Of a stretch of DNA of 64,000 nt, positions 53,401 through 61,462 are shown one piece after another. This stretch comes from Astropecten irregularis (lineage: Eukaryota > Echinodermata > Asteroidea > Paxillosida > Astropectinidae). The stretch covers positions 7,858,499 to 7,922,498 of the forward strand of contig OZ020250.1 of assembly GCA_963971285.1 (NCBI GenBank), read 5' to 3'. Position numbers and translations under genes: made by a program. The notes below the pieces were generated by a model, which was not told where the DNA came from, did no database searches, and saw only the letters and a list, made by a program, of their open reading frames with translations. How positions within the stretch are numbered: the first letter of the stretch is position 1; every line of letters starts with the position of its first letter.

Positions 53401-56400
53401 TTGCCTGGTTCTCTTGTCCAAGTCGTGTGATAGAGTTGTCTGGCTTAGTCTCTCAGAGAGCTTGGTCCTCGTCCACTTGCAAAGTTTTAGACGTGTTTGT
53501 TTGTTTTTTGACGTTGAGCGGGCCATCAACGGGCCTAGCTGTCTGGTGTGTCGTACCCAAGATCTTGTGGTCAATCTACAGATTGTGGGTTCGAATCCAG
53601 CCATGGTCTAGTGGTGCTTGCTTCCTTGGGCAAGACGCTTTGTCACATATTGCGAGGGTAGGGATGGCTTTGTGGTTTGATTAGGCTCTGTTCACCTTAT
53701 GGTAGCACGGGTTGTATACTCCCCAGGGAGATGAGATGGTTTCAGGAATATAAATTATGGCCCGATGACCAGGGGTAGTAATAAATTTGTAATGGGCAGT
53801 AGAGTATATTCATATAGTAGCTGCGCAATATAAATGTCCTATATTATTGTAAATATATGGTGGTTTAATAGTTATTTTGTTGCCAGAAAAGTGGAATTCC
53901 GATAATATGTTATATTTTCGAGCTATCTGGTGACAGTTTATTTAAAGTCAACACGTGCAGTTGGGAGAACAGTGACATTAAACATTGTATGGAATTTTTG
54001 AAAGTTGATATTATTTTTAATTTTTCTTTTCTCCCATACTTAATTTTCAATATTTAGGGACAAAGAGTTACTAAGTGAGAGTGAAGGTTGTTGAGTGATA
54101 TTTATTATTGTTTTTAATTGTCCGTAAACATTTCTATGAACCCCCTACGTTTTTGCTCCTAATGTAGGTACGTCGGGCGGGATCTGTGAAACGTACAAAC
54201 GTTTCAGCACTGGCTACCAGAGTCTCAACACTGGTATTGTCACCATCAAGAACTACGGCTCTCAAGTCCCAGTCAAAGTCACGGAGATCACCTTTGCCCA
54301 TGAGATAGGTCACAACTTTGGCTCACCGGTGAGAACCTGATCACGTCCCCTCTCCTACCCCAGCCCAAGTGGTTGGCGCAAATTGCCATCTAGGGCTTTC
54401 TTGCCCCACCAGGACCTGGTCATTAACAGGGCTTCGCCGCAAAATGACTACTTCTCAAATACCATGAATATTGAAGATTTTGGTCGGGAAATAGATAATA
54501 TGCAAATTAGGCTTGCTCCTCACCGACGTGGATGAGCACTGTATACTCGGTGCTTGTGAGAGCACGTGAGAAAAAATCACATGCTTGCTCAGGTGGGATT
54601 CGAACCCACGACCTCCTGCTTACTAGTGCAGATGCCTTACCTGCTAGGCCACTGAGCCAGCTGGGGTCTGCAGGGTGAATCGAATCCAATATCGCGGCGG
54701 GTACCGCAGTAAATCATGAACAAAGCACTGCCATCAGACATAATCTGCTTTAGAAATCAACACTGGGTTGTTTGTTTGTTGTTGTTGTTGTTGTTGTTGT
54801 TTTAGCCAAATTGCACTTTGTTTATACTTACAGCACGACTACCCTCCGGAATGTCGCCCCGGGGATTACCAACAAACCCGGAGTGATGGCAACTTCATCA
54901 TGTATGCCAGCGCCACGTCGGGCGACAAGCCCAACAATCGGGCATTCTCCAGTTGCAGCGTCAGAAATATGACAGAAGTTGTCGCAGCCAAGGCAAGCCG
55001 ATGTTTTGTGGGTAAGTTGGAGATGTGATGCATTATGACAGGCTTCTAAACCCCAAACCATAATATGTTTTTGATCTGTACTGACTGGTCATCTGTGGTC
55101 ATCTGTGGTCTGGTTTCTCACAGCCTCTGATCGTCCTGTTTGCGGCAACCAGATTCTGGACAGTGACACTGAAGAGTGCGACTGCGGGTACAGCGATCAG
55201 TGCAGGGACCGTTGCTGCAATGCACGTCAGGAGGGCATGTCGCTGGCAGACGACACGGCTGCCTGCACCCTGGCACAAAAGCCTGGCGGCGGAAAAGTCA
55301 GTTGCAGGTTGGTTCCACGGACGGCAAGAAATTTAGTGTCAAGTTTGCCATGTAACAAATGACCCTGTGCTCCACTCTGATCCAGTTCTGTATTCATATT
55401 AACCAATACATTAAAAAAATTGATTAAAAAAACCCCAAAAGAAAACGAATCAGCTTTTTATACAAAAACTTTCTCTACAATAAGCCTTGGTACTTCAATT
55501 TGTTAAAACCACTTTGCCGAGCTTAAAAACCACAACATGACACCGAAAATATCTGCTCATGGGCATGTATGCAGTGTAACTTGCCTGGAAGCAGGTCACA
55601 AATTGAGTTTAAAGGTAATATCATACTTTGGTTTTTGTCATAGAAATACAGATTCATGGGCAAAAATATCAAGAAAGATACAGTAACAGTCATCTGTGAA
55701 ATTCCCAGTCTATTATTAAATTTTGAGAAAATGGTGAAAATGCCTAAATACGGTATTTAAAATATTTTACTCTTTTTTGGATAAAACAGCATTTCAGGCA
55801 GAAACATTTTAACAGTATATTTCTACCATCACCATCTTTATACCCTGTAAGTTATCGGCAAATCTGTGGAGATTTTTGTTTCGGAATGTTACCAAAGTAT
55901 GATAGTACCTTTAAAGCACCGAGCAATGAATGCACCCAAATCGCTGTGCAAATTTTGTTGACGAGCTTCTGACCATTCCTTGTTTTGATTGTTGTTCTTG
56001 TCTTTTGCCAGCAAATCGCAAGGAGTTTGCTGTGATGAATCAAATTGTGAATTTTCTACAACCGCCAAGATTTGCAAGGCAGAAACAGACTGCAGCATGG
56101 AAACTACGTGCGAATATCCTTTTCAGTCTATAAGTCAGTTATAGAGAAGTTTTACATGTATTACCGCTAATCATTCTTTTTTAGGAGACATGAAATTGTT
56201 GAGTAGCAATTTGGGAACCAGCCTATTTATAGGTCAGTGGCTATGTCTGTGTGATAGGGCGTTTTCGAAACGGAGGCTCAGGCTCCGTTTCAGGCTCCGG
56301 CTCCAGTTCATGTATCCATTCCAAAACAACTGGCATCAAAATAGAGACTTTTGGCTGCGGTTCTGGAGTAGATTCTCTGGTTTGAAAGGGGAAACAGCGT

Positions 56401-59400
56401 TTCAGCTTCAATGAAAAACCACAACCTGTATTTTTAGCATATGGATGTTAGAGCTGGAGCCTGAGCCTAAGCCTCCGTTTCGAAAAGGCCCCTAATACCC
56501 GGCTACTTCTTGAGTTTGCATGCCTATTGTGTGAAGCCGCAGCCAGATCATTTTAGACACAACATTGTGGTGGCATGCCATGCATGTGGGCCAGACATGG
56601 TCTGGCACCCAGAATCCACTCTATGCATTACAATGTTTTGCTTCCCCATTGATCCCTGTATTAAAGAGTGTTTGGGCATTTTAGAAACAGAGGCTCAGGC
56701 TCAGGCTCAGGCTCAGGCTCCGGCTTCATTTAGTGAATGCATTCTACACTGTTCTAAAATAATGGATATCAAAACAGACTATGCTTTTGGCTGTGGTTCT
56801 GAAGTAGATTCTCTGGTTTGAAAAGGAGCTTCAGATTCAATGAAAAACCACCAACTTTATTTTCAGCATGTATGGATGACAGGGCTGGAGCCTGAGCCTC
56901 CGTTTCGTAAACCTCCTTAGTTTCTCAATTTTTGGAGTCTGGATGCATGAACTAGCCCCCACCATGTTGCCACTTGGAAATGTCTTTTTTTGTGCATTTG
57001 GTCCAACAAAAATACCAGATTCAGTAGTCTAGTTCTTTCAAAATAAGCATCAAATCGTGAAGGAGGAAAAAGCAAAGCAAAATTTTTAAAACATTAATAA
57101 ATTGAAGAAAGCTGGCATAGTTGTTTATGTTTGTTTGAGAGCATTACTTTGAGTTTCATCCTTGACTGCTTTGTTCACTGGGACCAGTGCTGCTTGTCCA
57201 GTCCCAACAGCTAAGGAAGATCTTGCCCTGTGCAACAATAATAAACAAATCTGCAAGAGTGGGGTAAGTTTTTTTTTCTACGCCTCCCACCGCCCCCCCC
57301 CCCCCCCCCCCCACGCCCCCCCCACGCCCATATAACACGCCCTAAAGTGCACGGCTTTTACTGTACATAAAGCATGTATAGGACAGTGCCCTTGCAAAAG
57401 TATCCCATTGAGATTGTTGTCTGAGCCAAAATATGACAAATTTGCGTTGTCTTAATATTTTGTTCTCAAAAACTAGAAAGAATTTTTACCATGTTTACAG
57501 GCGGAAATGCTTTTGTTTAATCCTATAAAGTTTGATTCAGCCATATCAGCTGCTTTTCCTAACAAGGGCAACAAGGTGTTGATTTTTGTGCACAAGCCTA
57601 TAGGGCATTTCACACTATCCAAAATCTGGGGGTTAGAAACCGGATCGAACCCCAGATATTGTATTCACCCTTGAAAAATGTCAACCCCGAGCCAACCCGG
57701 GTAGGATGGCCTAGCCAGATTGAAATCAACCCCTGGTAGGGAGCAGGGTTGAAAATCTCAACCCGGTTCCAAACTGCATTTCTCGCTGTGATGCTTGTCG
57801 TATTAACCCGGTTCACCATAAAAGTAGTGTTGCGTTTCTTCAATCCTGTTAAAAAACTTGCCGGACTGAACCGGGGCGGATCCAGGTTGGTTTCAACATG
57901 TTCAACGCGGATTGAAAAGGAGATAGTGTGAAAAGCCTTATGGGACTATCGCCCTAATGTGGAATCACTGGAACCCATATGAAATAATTTATGTCATTAT
58001 GTTATTGTTATGTCTCAACGTTTTGACTAGCCTGCTCTAGACCTCATCAGGAGGAATAGAGCAGACTCGTCGAAACCTTGAGACCTTAATACGAGAAGTG
58101 CGAAAGTACGAACAATTCTTACATGGTGTTTCCGCAAACCAATCCACAAACTAATTGTCACCATGCATAGCCTCAAATCTTTCTTGTTATTATTGTTGTA
58201 ATTTGGATGTTTGGCAACATGTAGGAGTGCAGCGGCTCGGTCTGTGAGCGTTTTGGACTGACAGAGTGCTACTGTACAGCATTAGAACCCCCTGCAGTAG
58301 ACCAGAGATGCCACCTGTGCTGCCAGCAAGGAAGTAAGCGTCAATGTACTTTGTGTTTTGTGGGATGTTGGGGCTTGTCTGGAGTCCATGTAGATTCTCT
58401 CACTGTTAGAATTTGCTTGGAGATAGGAGGGCCTGATGCATTCCGATCCTAGGTCAGGCCCTCCTAACTCCAAGCATTCGATATATTTTTGGGTCATTTT
58501 GGCTGATGAGCAGTTTGCAGCAGTTTATTACTTGTATGTTTGAATTTGCCAAAGAGAATTCACCATGATGATTTTTGGTGAGCTGCGAAGCTGATTTCCG
58601 TCCGGCCTTCAGCATTCAGATATAATCATCAAACAACTACTAGGAAAACTTCCCTTGCATAATTCATCAGTCTCATTTGTAATTTTCTGATTAAGGTTCC
58701 CTAACGTGATTCATGTACTTTCAAGTAAGAAGTTTGATTTGCATCTACAGTAAAACTTGTCAACTCAGAAACGCTTACGTTGTAACTTCATTTTTCTCGA
58801 AGATAGAACTCATTCCCACCGAAAGAATAGGCTTTTTTGTACAAAAATTTCTCCGTAATTCAAAATTACGACTGTTACAGTGGAAGTATACAACACACGA
58901 AAATGAACGACATGAAAAAACTCACTTTACAGAAACAGCAAGCTAATGACAGCTTCACTCAGTGTTGGGGTAGAAATCTTGGGTTTGTTAAAATCATAAT
59001 ACCGATTGACTTATTGAAAATCTAAATTCTTCACTTAGATGATGAAAGCACTTGTATGAGCAGTCTGAGTATCGCATCGATGGACAACTTCACAGCCCAA
59101 TTTGGCGAAGTGATGCCCGGCAGTGATAGCACTGACAAGATCCTGTACCAGGTCCCTGGCGCTCCCTGCGATAACCTGAAGGGCTACTGCGACGTGTTCT
59201 ACAAGTGTCGCAATGTGGACTCCAACGGCCCTCTGTCCAGGCTACGCGATGCCATCCTGAATCCCCAGCTCTACAAGGATATCGCAGAGTGGCTCAAGGT
59301 GGGTTTGGTAATCTTTTTACCAGTCTAGTCTCGGAGGCCTTTGAGTCTAGTCTCGGAGGCCCTTGAGTCTAGTATCAGAGGCCCTTGAGTCTAGTCTTTG

Positions 59401-60283
59401 AGGCCCTTGAGTCTAGTCTTTGAGGCCCTTGAGTCTAGTCTCGGAGGCCCTTGAGTCTAGTCTCGGAGGCCTTTGAGTCTAGTATCAGAGGCCCTTGAGT
59501 CTAGTCTTTGAGGCCCTTGAGTCTAGTCTTTGAGGCCCTTTAGTCTAGTCTCGGAGGCCTTTGTGTCTAGTCTCGGAGGTCTTTGAGTCTAGTCTCGGAG
59601 GCCTTTGAGTCTAGTCTCGGAGGCCTTTGAGTCTAGTCTTAGAGGCCTTTGAGCCTAGTCTCAGAGGCTTTTGAGTCTAGTCTCGGAGGCCTTTGTGTCT
59701 AGTCTCGGAGGCCTTTGAGTCTCGTCTCGGAGGCCTTTGAGCCTAGCCTCATTTCAGTCATTGCTTCAGTCTGAGATTTGAGGGTGACCAAAGGATTAAA
59801 AATGGATAGATTGCTAATCTACTGGATTTAATACAAGTTATAAACTGTGATTCCCTTGAAAGTTGATAAGTGTTCCGATTCAAATCCCAGAACAATGTTT
59901 GAGTTGCTTGCCGCCTCACAAGCAGGAGTGTAACTGCTCTTCACCTTGCTGTTTTTTCCTTCTAGGTTCGCTGTACTATAGCTTTTTCCAAATTTGTTCA
60001 TTGGCTGATTTTGAAGTGGATAGCTTCCTGCAGTCATCCTTATCCTTTCTTCCCCCGATTCATATGGTCTGATTTTTGTTTTCCTCTGCAGGCCAACTGG
60101 TGGGCGGCCGTGCTGATCGGTCTGGGCGTCATCATCTTCATGGCCATCTTCATCAAGGTGTGCAGTGTGCATACTCCCAGCAGCAACCCCAAGCTACCCA
60201 AGCATCGGCAGCTCACCTTACCCAGGAGGAGCAGTGCCCGGCGTGGCGGGCAGGGCGGCGGCCGCAGTATAGAGATGGCCTAA
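32435..60283 (+). CDS. ADAM10: ADAM10 / Kuzbanian metalloprotease, complete (14 coding exons, 765 aa)
   Basis: A membrane sheddase that cleaves Notch and other ectodomains at the cell surface. Exons: 32435-32483, 34008-34149, 42735-42853, 49133-49392, 50387-50656, 52235-52418, 54168-54328, 54834-55011, 55124-55307, 56012-56125, 57188-57263, 58225-58333, 59039-59298 and 60092-60283. All have GT/AG edges and matching phases, and they sum to 766 codons with the stop. Domains: signal peptide (1-17), prodomain with cysteine switch GGC (C163), furin site RSRR (214-217), metalloprotease with [12 protein letters not shown] (386-397), disintegrin (455-579), Cys-rich region (580-702), TM helix (~707-724) and a basic tail starting [15 protein letters not shown]. 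That tail start, and the order of all blocks, match ADAM10 and not ADAM17. Human ADAM10 has 748 residues. Introns are crowded with repeats, and one holds a transposase-like gene. The exon-10 donor (CA|gtctat) is weak but supported by phase and homology. Confidence 0.96.
32618..33056. repeat. Inverted-repeat element in ADAM10 intron 1
   Basis: 'gaagtcggatcccggatctg' / 'gtccgacctttc' on the left is inverted at 33000-33025 ('aaaggtcggatcagatctgg', 'gatccgactttc'). An inner pair, 'tgcagaataccccacc' / 'gtggagtattctgca', also occurs. No coding content. Confidence 0.55.
33620..33915 (+). repeat. Degenerate minisatellite (GGAGGATTCAGGAT units)
   Basis: Six or more units containing 'ggaggattcaggat' or 'aaggattcaggat', spaced 55-70 bp, in ADAM10 intron 1 just upstream of exon 2. 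Confidence 0.7.
34008..34149 (+). CDS. ADAM10: ADAM10 exon 2 (residues 17-64, prodomain start)
   Basis: Acceptor ttcccggcag, donor AG|gtaagc. It encodes [20 protein letters not shown] then [11 protein letters not shown] and [10 protein letters not shown], matching human [20 protein letters not shown] then LRLDFHAHGR. Confidence 0.95.
34325..34520 (+). repeat. tRNA-derived SINE, family S1
   Basis: The B box GGGTTCGAATCCCACC is followed by the family tail: 'catgtgcactcaacaagcac', 'catccacgtcggtgaagggc' and 'aagcccaatttgcatatta'. The A-box half is degenerate. The same tail occurs at 47340-47640 and 54480-54668. Confidence 0.75.
34748..36843. mobile_element. 2.1-kb foldback element with ~420-bp inverted arms and 9-bp duplication (MULE-like)
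   Basis: The left arm (about 34748-35165) starts TAGTTGCGATGATCGTAACC. The right arm (about 36425-36843) is its near-identical reverse complement. GTTGTGGAC flanks both sides (34739-34747 and 36844-36852), a perfect 9-bp target duplication as in Mutator-like elements. The loop has a ~118-bp tandem duplication (35571 and 35689, 'gtaccgagccggccggc', 'gatccaaaaaggta'). No transposase frame is visible, so it is non-autonomous. It lies in ADAM10 intron 2. Confidence 0.85.
37147..37526 (+). repeat. Family B MITE, diverged copy
   Basis: 'ggatggtacagaactggtgt' at the left and 'accaattctgtaccctccct' then 'ttaac' at the right, with the family's 'gaaaatagtgaaaaccc' block inside. Confidence 0.55.
39239..39617 (+). 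repeat. TTAA-ended MITE, family B copy
   Basis: TTAAAGGTACAGTTCAGGAT at the left and TGTATTATACCTTTAA at the right. It has the same middle blocks as 2546-2948. Confidence 0.75.
39743..39984. repeat. GGCTCC-arm foldback MITE, family A copy 3
   Basis: Left GGCCTTTTCCAAACCTCGG with GGCTCC hexamers and right inverse GAGCCGAGGTTTTGAAAAGG. The centre has the 'tatcaaaatagaggcttttg' block. Confidence 0.8.
42735..42853 (+). CDS. ADAM10: ADAM10 exon 3 (residues 64-104, prodomain)
   Basis: Acceptor atttgcacag, donor GAAG|gtatga. It encodes [17 protein letters not shown] then YLYVGQLEG, compared with human RHFNLRMKRDTSLFSDEF and HIYGEE. Confidence 0.9.
42938..43130 (+). repeat. Family C repeat, partial
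   Basis: 'aaaggcagtatccatacttt' then 'gtgaatggtagaaacatac' and 'ctgaaatgctgtatttatcc', shared with 6216 and 55609. Confidence 0.6.
43733..44123 (+). CDS. Transposase-like gene, candidate first exon A
   Basis: ATG at 43733 opens 130 codons: [20 protein letters not shown], then an acidic Ser/Asp-rich stretch ([19 protein letters not shown]) and a Ser/Thr run. It ends at GAGCGAG|gtatgt in phase 1. That phase joins in frame to the large exon at 45345, giving a predicted 754-residue product. A second candidate first exon lies at 45087. Which one is used cannot be told from sequence alone. Confidence 0.55.
44248..44722. repeat. Short element of inverted GGTCTGA(C/T)GTGGGGACATGG units
   Basis: The ends TAGTTTTTGCGATGATCGTG and its inverse CGATCATCGCAACTA resemble the arms of the 34748 element. 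The interior is a run of head-to-head copies of 'ggtctgacgtggggacatgg' and its inverse 'ccatgtccccacgtcagacc', with 'gttacgat' spacers, giving many stacked hairpins. The flanks share only TTGTAC. Confidence 0.75.
45087..45135 (+). CDS. Transposase-like gene, candidate first exon B
   Basis: ATG at 45087 encodes [16 protein letters not shown] and ends GCGG|gtaaga in phase 1, which joins in frame to 45345 (640 residues in total). Its upstream region, exon position and intron are related to the interior of the 518-bp element at 12169-12686. This supports it as a real transposon-borne promoter and exon. Confidence 0.6.
45345..47218 (+). CDS. DDE-type transposase-like protein, main exon (DUF7869-like)
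   Basis: Acceptor ttttcttttag, then an open frame to the stop at 47216. It holds a Cys-rich N-terminal segment ([13 protein letters not shown]), a helical region with [20 protein letters not shown] (helix-turn-helix-like), a CxxC segment (LCWFCQKH) and an RNase-H-like core. The core acidic residues are MDFAQQ (codon 46304), [11 protein letters not shown] (codon 46541) and [11 protein letters not shown] (codon 46667). The [11 protein letters not shown] and AGHTKFS.DWCFG blocks are ones I recall from a large family of animal proteins annotated DUF7869 or 'uncharacterised'. The tail is acidic and then basic (KRGRRRVPR). The frame is intact over ~625 codons inside an ADAM10 intron, same strand. 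No inverted ends were found around it. It may be a recent transposon or a retained gene. Confidence 0.8.
47340..47640. repeat. Two S1 SINEs joined head to head
   Basis: 47345-47500 is a minus-strand copy ('gcaaattaggcttgcccttc', 'gtgggattcaaacccatgac'). 47505-47625 is a plus-strand copy ('cgtgggttcgaatcccacc', 'gtccgtgaagggcaagccta'). They meet inside the tRNA heads. Confidence 0.75.
48295..48541 (-). repeat. Family C repeat copy
   Basis: 'agatcaaaaataaaagagaa', 'tgatatttttgcccatgaat' and the end 'aaaagtatgatactacatgt', then 'accttta', shared with 30.8-31.0 kb and 55609. Confidence 0.6.
48717..48957. repeat. Family D MITE copy 2
   Basis: 'aatttcatatagctgcttag' at the left and 'aagcagctctatgaaattta' at the right, as in 5512-5758. 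Confidence 0.65.
49133..49392 (+). CDS. ADAM10: ADAM10 exon 4 (residues 104-190, prodomain with cysteine switch)
   Basis: Acceptor ttgcttcag, donor AAG|gtgggt. It encodes [39 protein letters not shown] and a Lys-rich end. Human: GGTFYVEPAERYI, FHSVIYHEDDINYP..GGC. The Cys of GGC (163) is the expected zinc-blocking switch. Confidence 0.95.
49846..50108. repeat. MITE family G copy 1
   Basis: TAGACCGATCCAGTAAGCCC at the left is inverted at the right as GGCCTACTGGATCGGTCTAT, ~28-bp arms. The segment 'gttgcttggccgttgctatg' is shared with the copy at 61544-61975. Confidence 0.75.
50387..50656 (+). CDS. ADAM10: ADAM10 exon 5 (residues 191-280, furin site and catalytic domain start)
   Basis: Acceptor ttcattgcag, donor AGG|gtgagt, 90 codons, phase 0. 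It contains KKHSRSRRQ (proprotein-convertase site) and [15 protein letters not shown], compared with human CQLYIQTDHLFFKYY. Confidence 0.95.
50801..51650. repeat. Larger TIR element in ADAM10 intron 5
   Basis: The left end 'gctgagtcggaatggatcgg' with 'gttccg' repeats is inverted at the right as 'cggtcgggttccgga' / 'gatgactcggcc'. The inner block 'ggaaggatttcacaatgttt' then 'ctacttagccaa' also occurs near 35965-36030 and 42400-42480, so pieces are shared with the MULE-like element. Confidence 0.5.
52235..52418 (+). CDS. ADAM10: ADAM10 exon 6 (residues 281-342, metalloprotease)
   Basis: Acceptor caccttccag, donor GGAA|gtgagt. It encodes [18 protein letters not shown] and [15 protein letters not shown], near-identical to human [18 protein letters not shown] and [15 protein letters not shown]. 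Confidence 0.97.
52740..52900 (-). repeat. tRNA-derived SINE, family S2 (minus)
   Basis: 'ggctggatttgaacccacaa' is an inverted B box, and 'accagaccactaggccacgg' gives the inverted tRNA head. The preceding 'ttacacctgggtgaagacaa' is the family body. Confidence 0.65.
53510..53760 (+). repeat. tRNA-derived SINE, family S2 (plus)
   Basis: 'ttgtgggttcgaatccagcc' (B box), then 'tgcttccttgggcaagacgc' and 'tactccccagggagatgaga'. It is in the opposite orientation to the copy at 52740. Confidence 0.65.
54168..54328 (+). CDS. ADAM10: ADAM10 exon 7 (residues 342-395, zinc-binding motif)
   Basis: Acceptor cctaatgtag, donor CCG|gtgaga. It ends in [15 protein letters not shown], the HExxHxxGxxH zinc site. 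The last His is the first residue of exon 8. Confidence 0.97.
54480..54668 (-). repeat. tRNA-derived SINE, family S1 (minus, well preserved)
   Basis: Read on minus: CTGGCTCAGTGGCCTAGCAG (A box), GGTCGTGGGTTCGAATCCCA (B box), then 'gatttttt', 'cacgtgct', 'catccacgtcggtgagga' and 'gcaagcctaatttgcatatt'. This is the clearest copy of S1. Confidence 0.85.
54834..55011 (+). CDS. ADAM10: ADAM10 exon 8 (residues 396-455)
   Basis: Acceptor acttacag, donor GTGG|gtaagt. It starts [11 protein letters not shown] (third zinc His) and has [16 protein letters not shown]. Human: NYIMYARATSGDKLNN. Confidence 0.96.
55124..55307 (+). CDS. ADAM10: ADAM10 exon 9 (residues 455-516, disintegrin)
   Basis: Acceptor tttctcacag, donor TGCAG|gttggt. 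[20 protein letters not shown] then DQCRDRCC, compared with human [20 protein letters not shown] and QCKDECC. Confidence 0.96.
55609..55917 (+). repeat. Family C MITE, complete copy
   Basis: TTTAAAGGTAATATCATACT at the left end is inverted at the right as AGTATGATAGTACCTTTAAA. It is the best copy for defining the family ends. Confidence 0.75.
56012..56125 (+). CDS. ADAM10: ADAM10 exon 10 (residues 516-554, disintegrin)
   Basis: Acceptor tcttttgccag, donor CA|gtctat (weak). [15 protein letters not shown], then [13 protein letters not shown] keeps the disintegrin cysteine pattern (human SPSQGPCCTAQCAF, DCAREGIC). Confidence 0.88.
56257..56492. repeat. GGCTCC-arm foldback MITE, family A copy 4
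   Basis: GGGCGTTTTCGAAACGGAGG at the left is inverted at the right as CCTCCGTTTCGAAAAGGCCC. The cleanest ends of the family. Confidence 0.85.
56674..56915. repeat. GGCTCC-arm foldback MITE, family A copy 5
   Basis: GGGCATTTTAGAAACAGAGG followed by four GCTCAG units, inverse CCTCCGTTTCGTAAACCTCC. It lies 180 bp from copy 4 in the same orientation. Confidence 0.8.
57188..57263 (+). CDS. ADAM10: ADAM10 exon 11 (residues 554-579)
   Basis: Acceptor actgggaccag, donor GGG|gtaagt. It encodes [20 protein letters not shown] then ICKSG (human [20 protein letters not shown] then VCINGQ). Confidence 0.9.
57601..57945. repeat. MITE with GGGCATTTCACACTATCC ends
   Basis: The left end is inverted at the right as GATAGTGTGAAAAGCCTTA. 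Inside are paired 'aacccgg' / 'ccgggtt' motifs. No coding content. Confidence 0.65.
58225..58333 (+). CDS. ADAM10: ADAM10 exon 12 (residues 580-616)
   Basis: Acceptor caacatgtag, donor GGAA|gtaagc. [17 protein letters not shown] then CHLCCQQG, compared with human QCAGSICEKYGLEECTC and CHVCCMKK. Confidence 0.94.
58405..58480. repeat. Hairpin TTGGAGATAGGAGGGCCTGA / TCAGGCCCTCCTAACTCCAA
   Basis: A near-perfect ~20-bp inverted repeat around 'tgcattccgatcctagg'. A related single arm ('agttaggagggcctgacgca') lies near 40335. Confidence 0.6.
59039..59298 (+). CDS. ADAM10: ADAM10 exon 13 (residues 616-702, Cys-rich)
   Basis: Acceptor ttcacttag, donor AAG|gtgggt. [20 protein letters not shown] then [14 protein letters not shown] (human [20 protein letters not shown] then DADGPLARLKKAIF). 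Confidence 0.96.
59325..59748 (+). repeat. 22-bp minisatellite (TTGAGTCTAGTCTCGGAGGCC), ~19 copies
   Basis: Tandem 22-bp units start 27 bp after the exon 13 donor. Variants alternate 'tcggaggcc', 'ttgaggcc' and 'tcagaggcc'. A higher-order pattern is visible: the run 'tcgg-tcag-ttga-ttga' occurs at least twice. Confidence 0.92.
60092..60283 (+). CDS. ADAM10: ADAM10 exon 14 (residues 703-765, TM and tail)
   Basis: Acceptor cctctgcag, stop TAA at 60281-60283. [20 protein letters not shown] (TM) then [16 protein letters not shown] (human HWWAVLLMGIALIMLMAGFI then [15 protein letters not shown]). The basic Gly/Arg tail is shorter than in human and lacks an obvious Pro-rich SH3 site. Confidence 0.96.
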   Translation, partial: ANWWAAVLIGLGVIIFMAIFIKVCSVHTPSSNPKLPKHRQLTLPRRSSARRGGQGGGRSIEMA

Positions 60284-60840
60284 GGCTCGGGCCAACAGTC
60301 AACGGTCACAAGGTTAGCCACTGATGCTTATGATCAGCACTGGGTGGCTGGGGATTTACTACTAAGCAGAAACAATTCGCTAAGCATGAACATGACTTGG
60401 CTCTGAGATCCTGTTTCATGGACTAGCGATAGACGTCCAGTTGTGCCCGTGTGTAACTATCAAGGATGTCACACTTTCTTGGGAAGTATAGAAATTTGGC
60501 GCTACCTCTCTGAAACTTGGCCTTGGCTGCTAGCCAAAAACTCCCCGACTTCTAAGATTGGGAATTTTGACCGACTGCCTGGAAGACGTGGCCATTGGTC
60601 ATTTCATGCTTAGTAAAGTGAATTTGTTTATGCTTAGTAGTTAGAACCACCACTACATACAGAATTACAGTGCCTGTGATCTACACAGGTACTTGACACA
60701 GCTGCACTGTAGCAGATCAATTTTGGTCAAATCACTCAAGTTTACTAAAGTTCATTATGTAGTTGGTCATTTTCATAAGACGTACACCTATCAATTTGTC
60801 AGTATAGAATTTTCTTTAATAAATATCTATCATTCTTTTT
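60284..60840 (+). other. ADAM10 3' untranslated region (probable)
   Basis: No frame. AATAAA at 60818-60823 is a good polyadenylation signal, followed by a T-rich tract. Further AT-rich sequence to 61460 has no recognised content. Confidence 0.6.
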
Positions 60841-61462
60841 TTTTTAAATAATGTCAATCAAAAATATGAATCTTTACAGATAACTAGTTGCATTTGCAGC
60901 TTAAATGTACAATTTGTGCACAGATTTTTTTTTTTTGGTTAAAGTGACATTGATTGATGTGTTTTTTAAACAAGGAGTCAGACAGGTACATTTTGATACA
61001 CTAAAATATTTTCTACACGTTGAAAAGTCAAAGAAACGTTTATCCATTGGAGCTAAAACATCCCATAAAATGGCATACATGTTACATGTAAATGCTAAGA
61101 TATTCATATTTTTTTGTTAGAAATTGCAGGTAAATATTTGTATCTCTCTTTTTTTTTTGCCTTATTTAATATAAGAACGTGATTTTGTTGTGGATGTTCT
61201 CGTCATTTTGTAATTCACCAGAAATTGAAATCCTCTTAAAGATTGTAAGCAAGTTAGAAATTGTCGCAGAAGTATTTTAATGTAACATATGCCCGTAGTG
61301 GTTTGTTGATATAGTAATGTAGCCCAAGATATGAATTATTCATCTTAACTGAAAAATAATGCTGTATATTGCAGATTTTTCATAAACCTTTCTATACATG
61401 AAATTCAAGTGCACAAACAAATTCTCATAGCGGTGGTTTATTGTTCATTCTCTTGTTGAGTA

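Noticed and set aside
54768-55028. Frame starting in a Cys/Val run before ADAM10 exon 8
   Set aside because: The run is a GTT microsatellite in the intron. The coding part starts at the acceptor at 54834.
32435-60283. ADAM17 (TACE) identity for the metalloprotease
   Set aside because: First considered because of the catalytic motif. The tail [15 protein letters not shown], the prodomain start and the GYCDVFxxCR block are ADAM10-specific.
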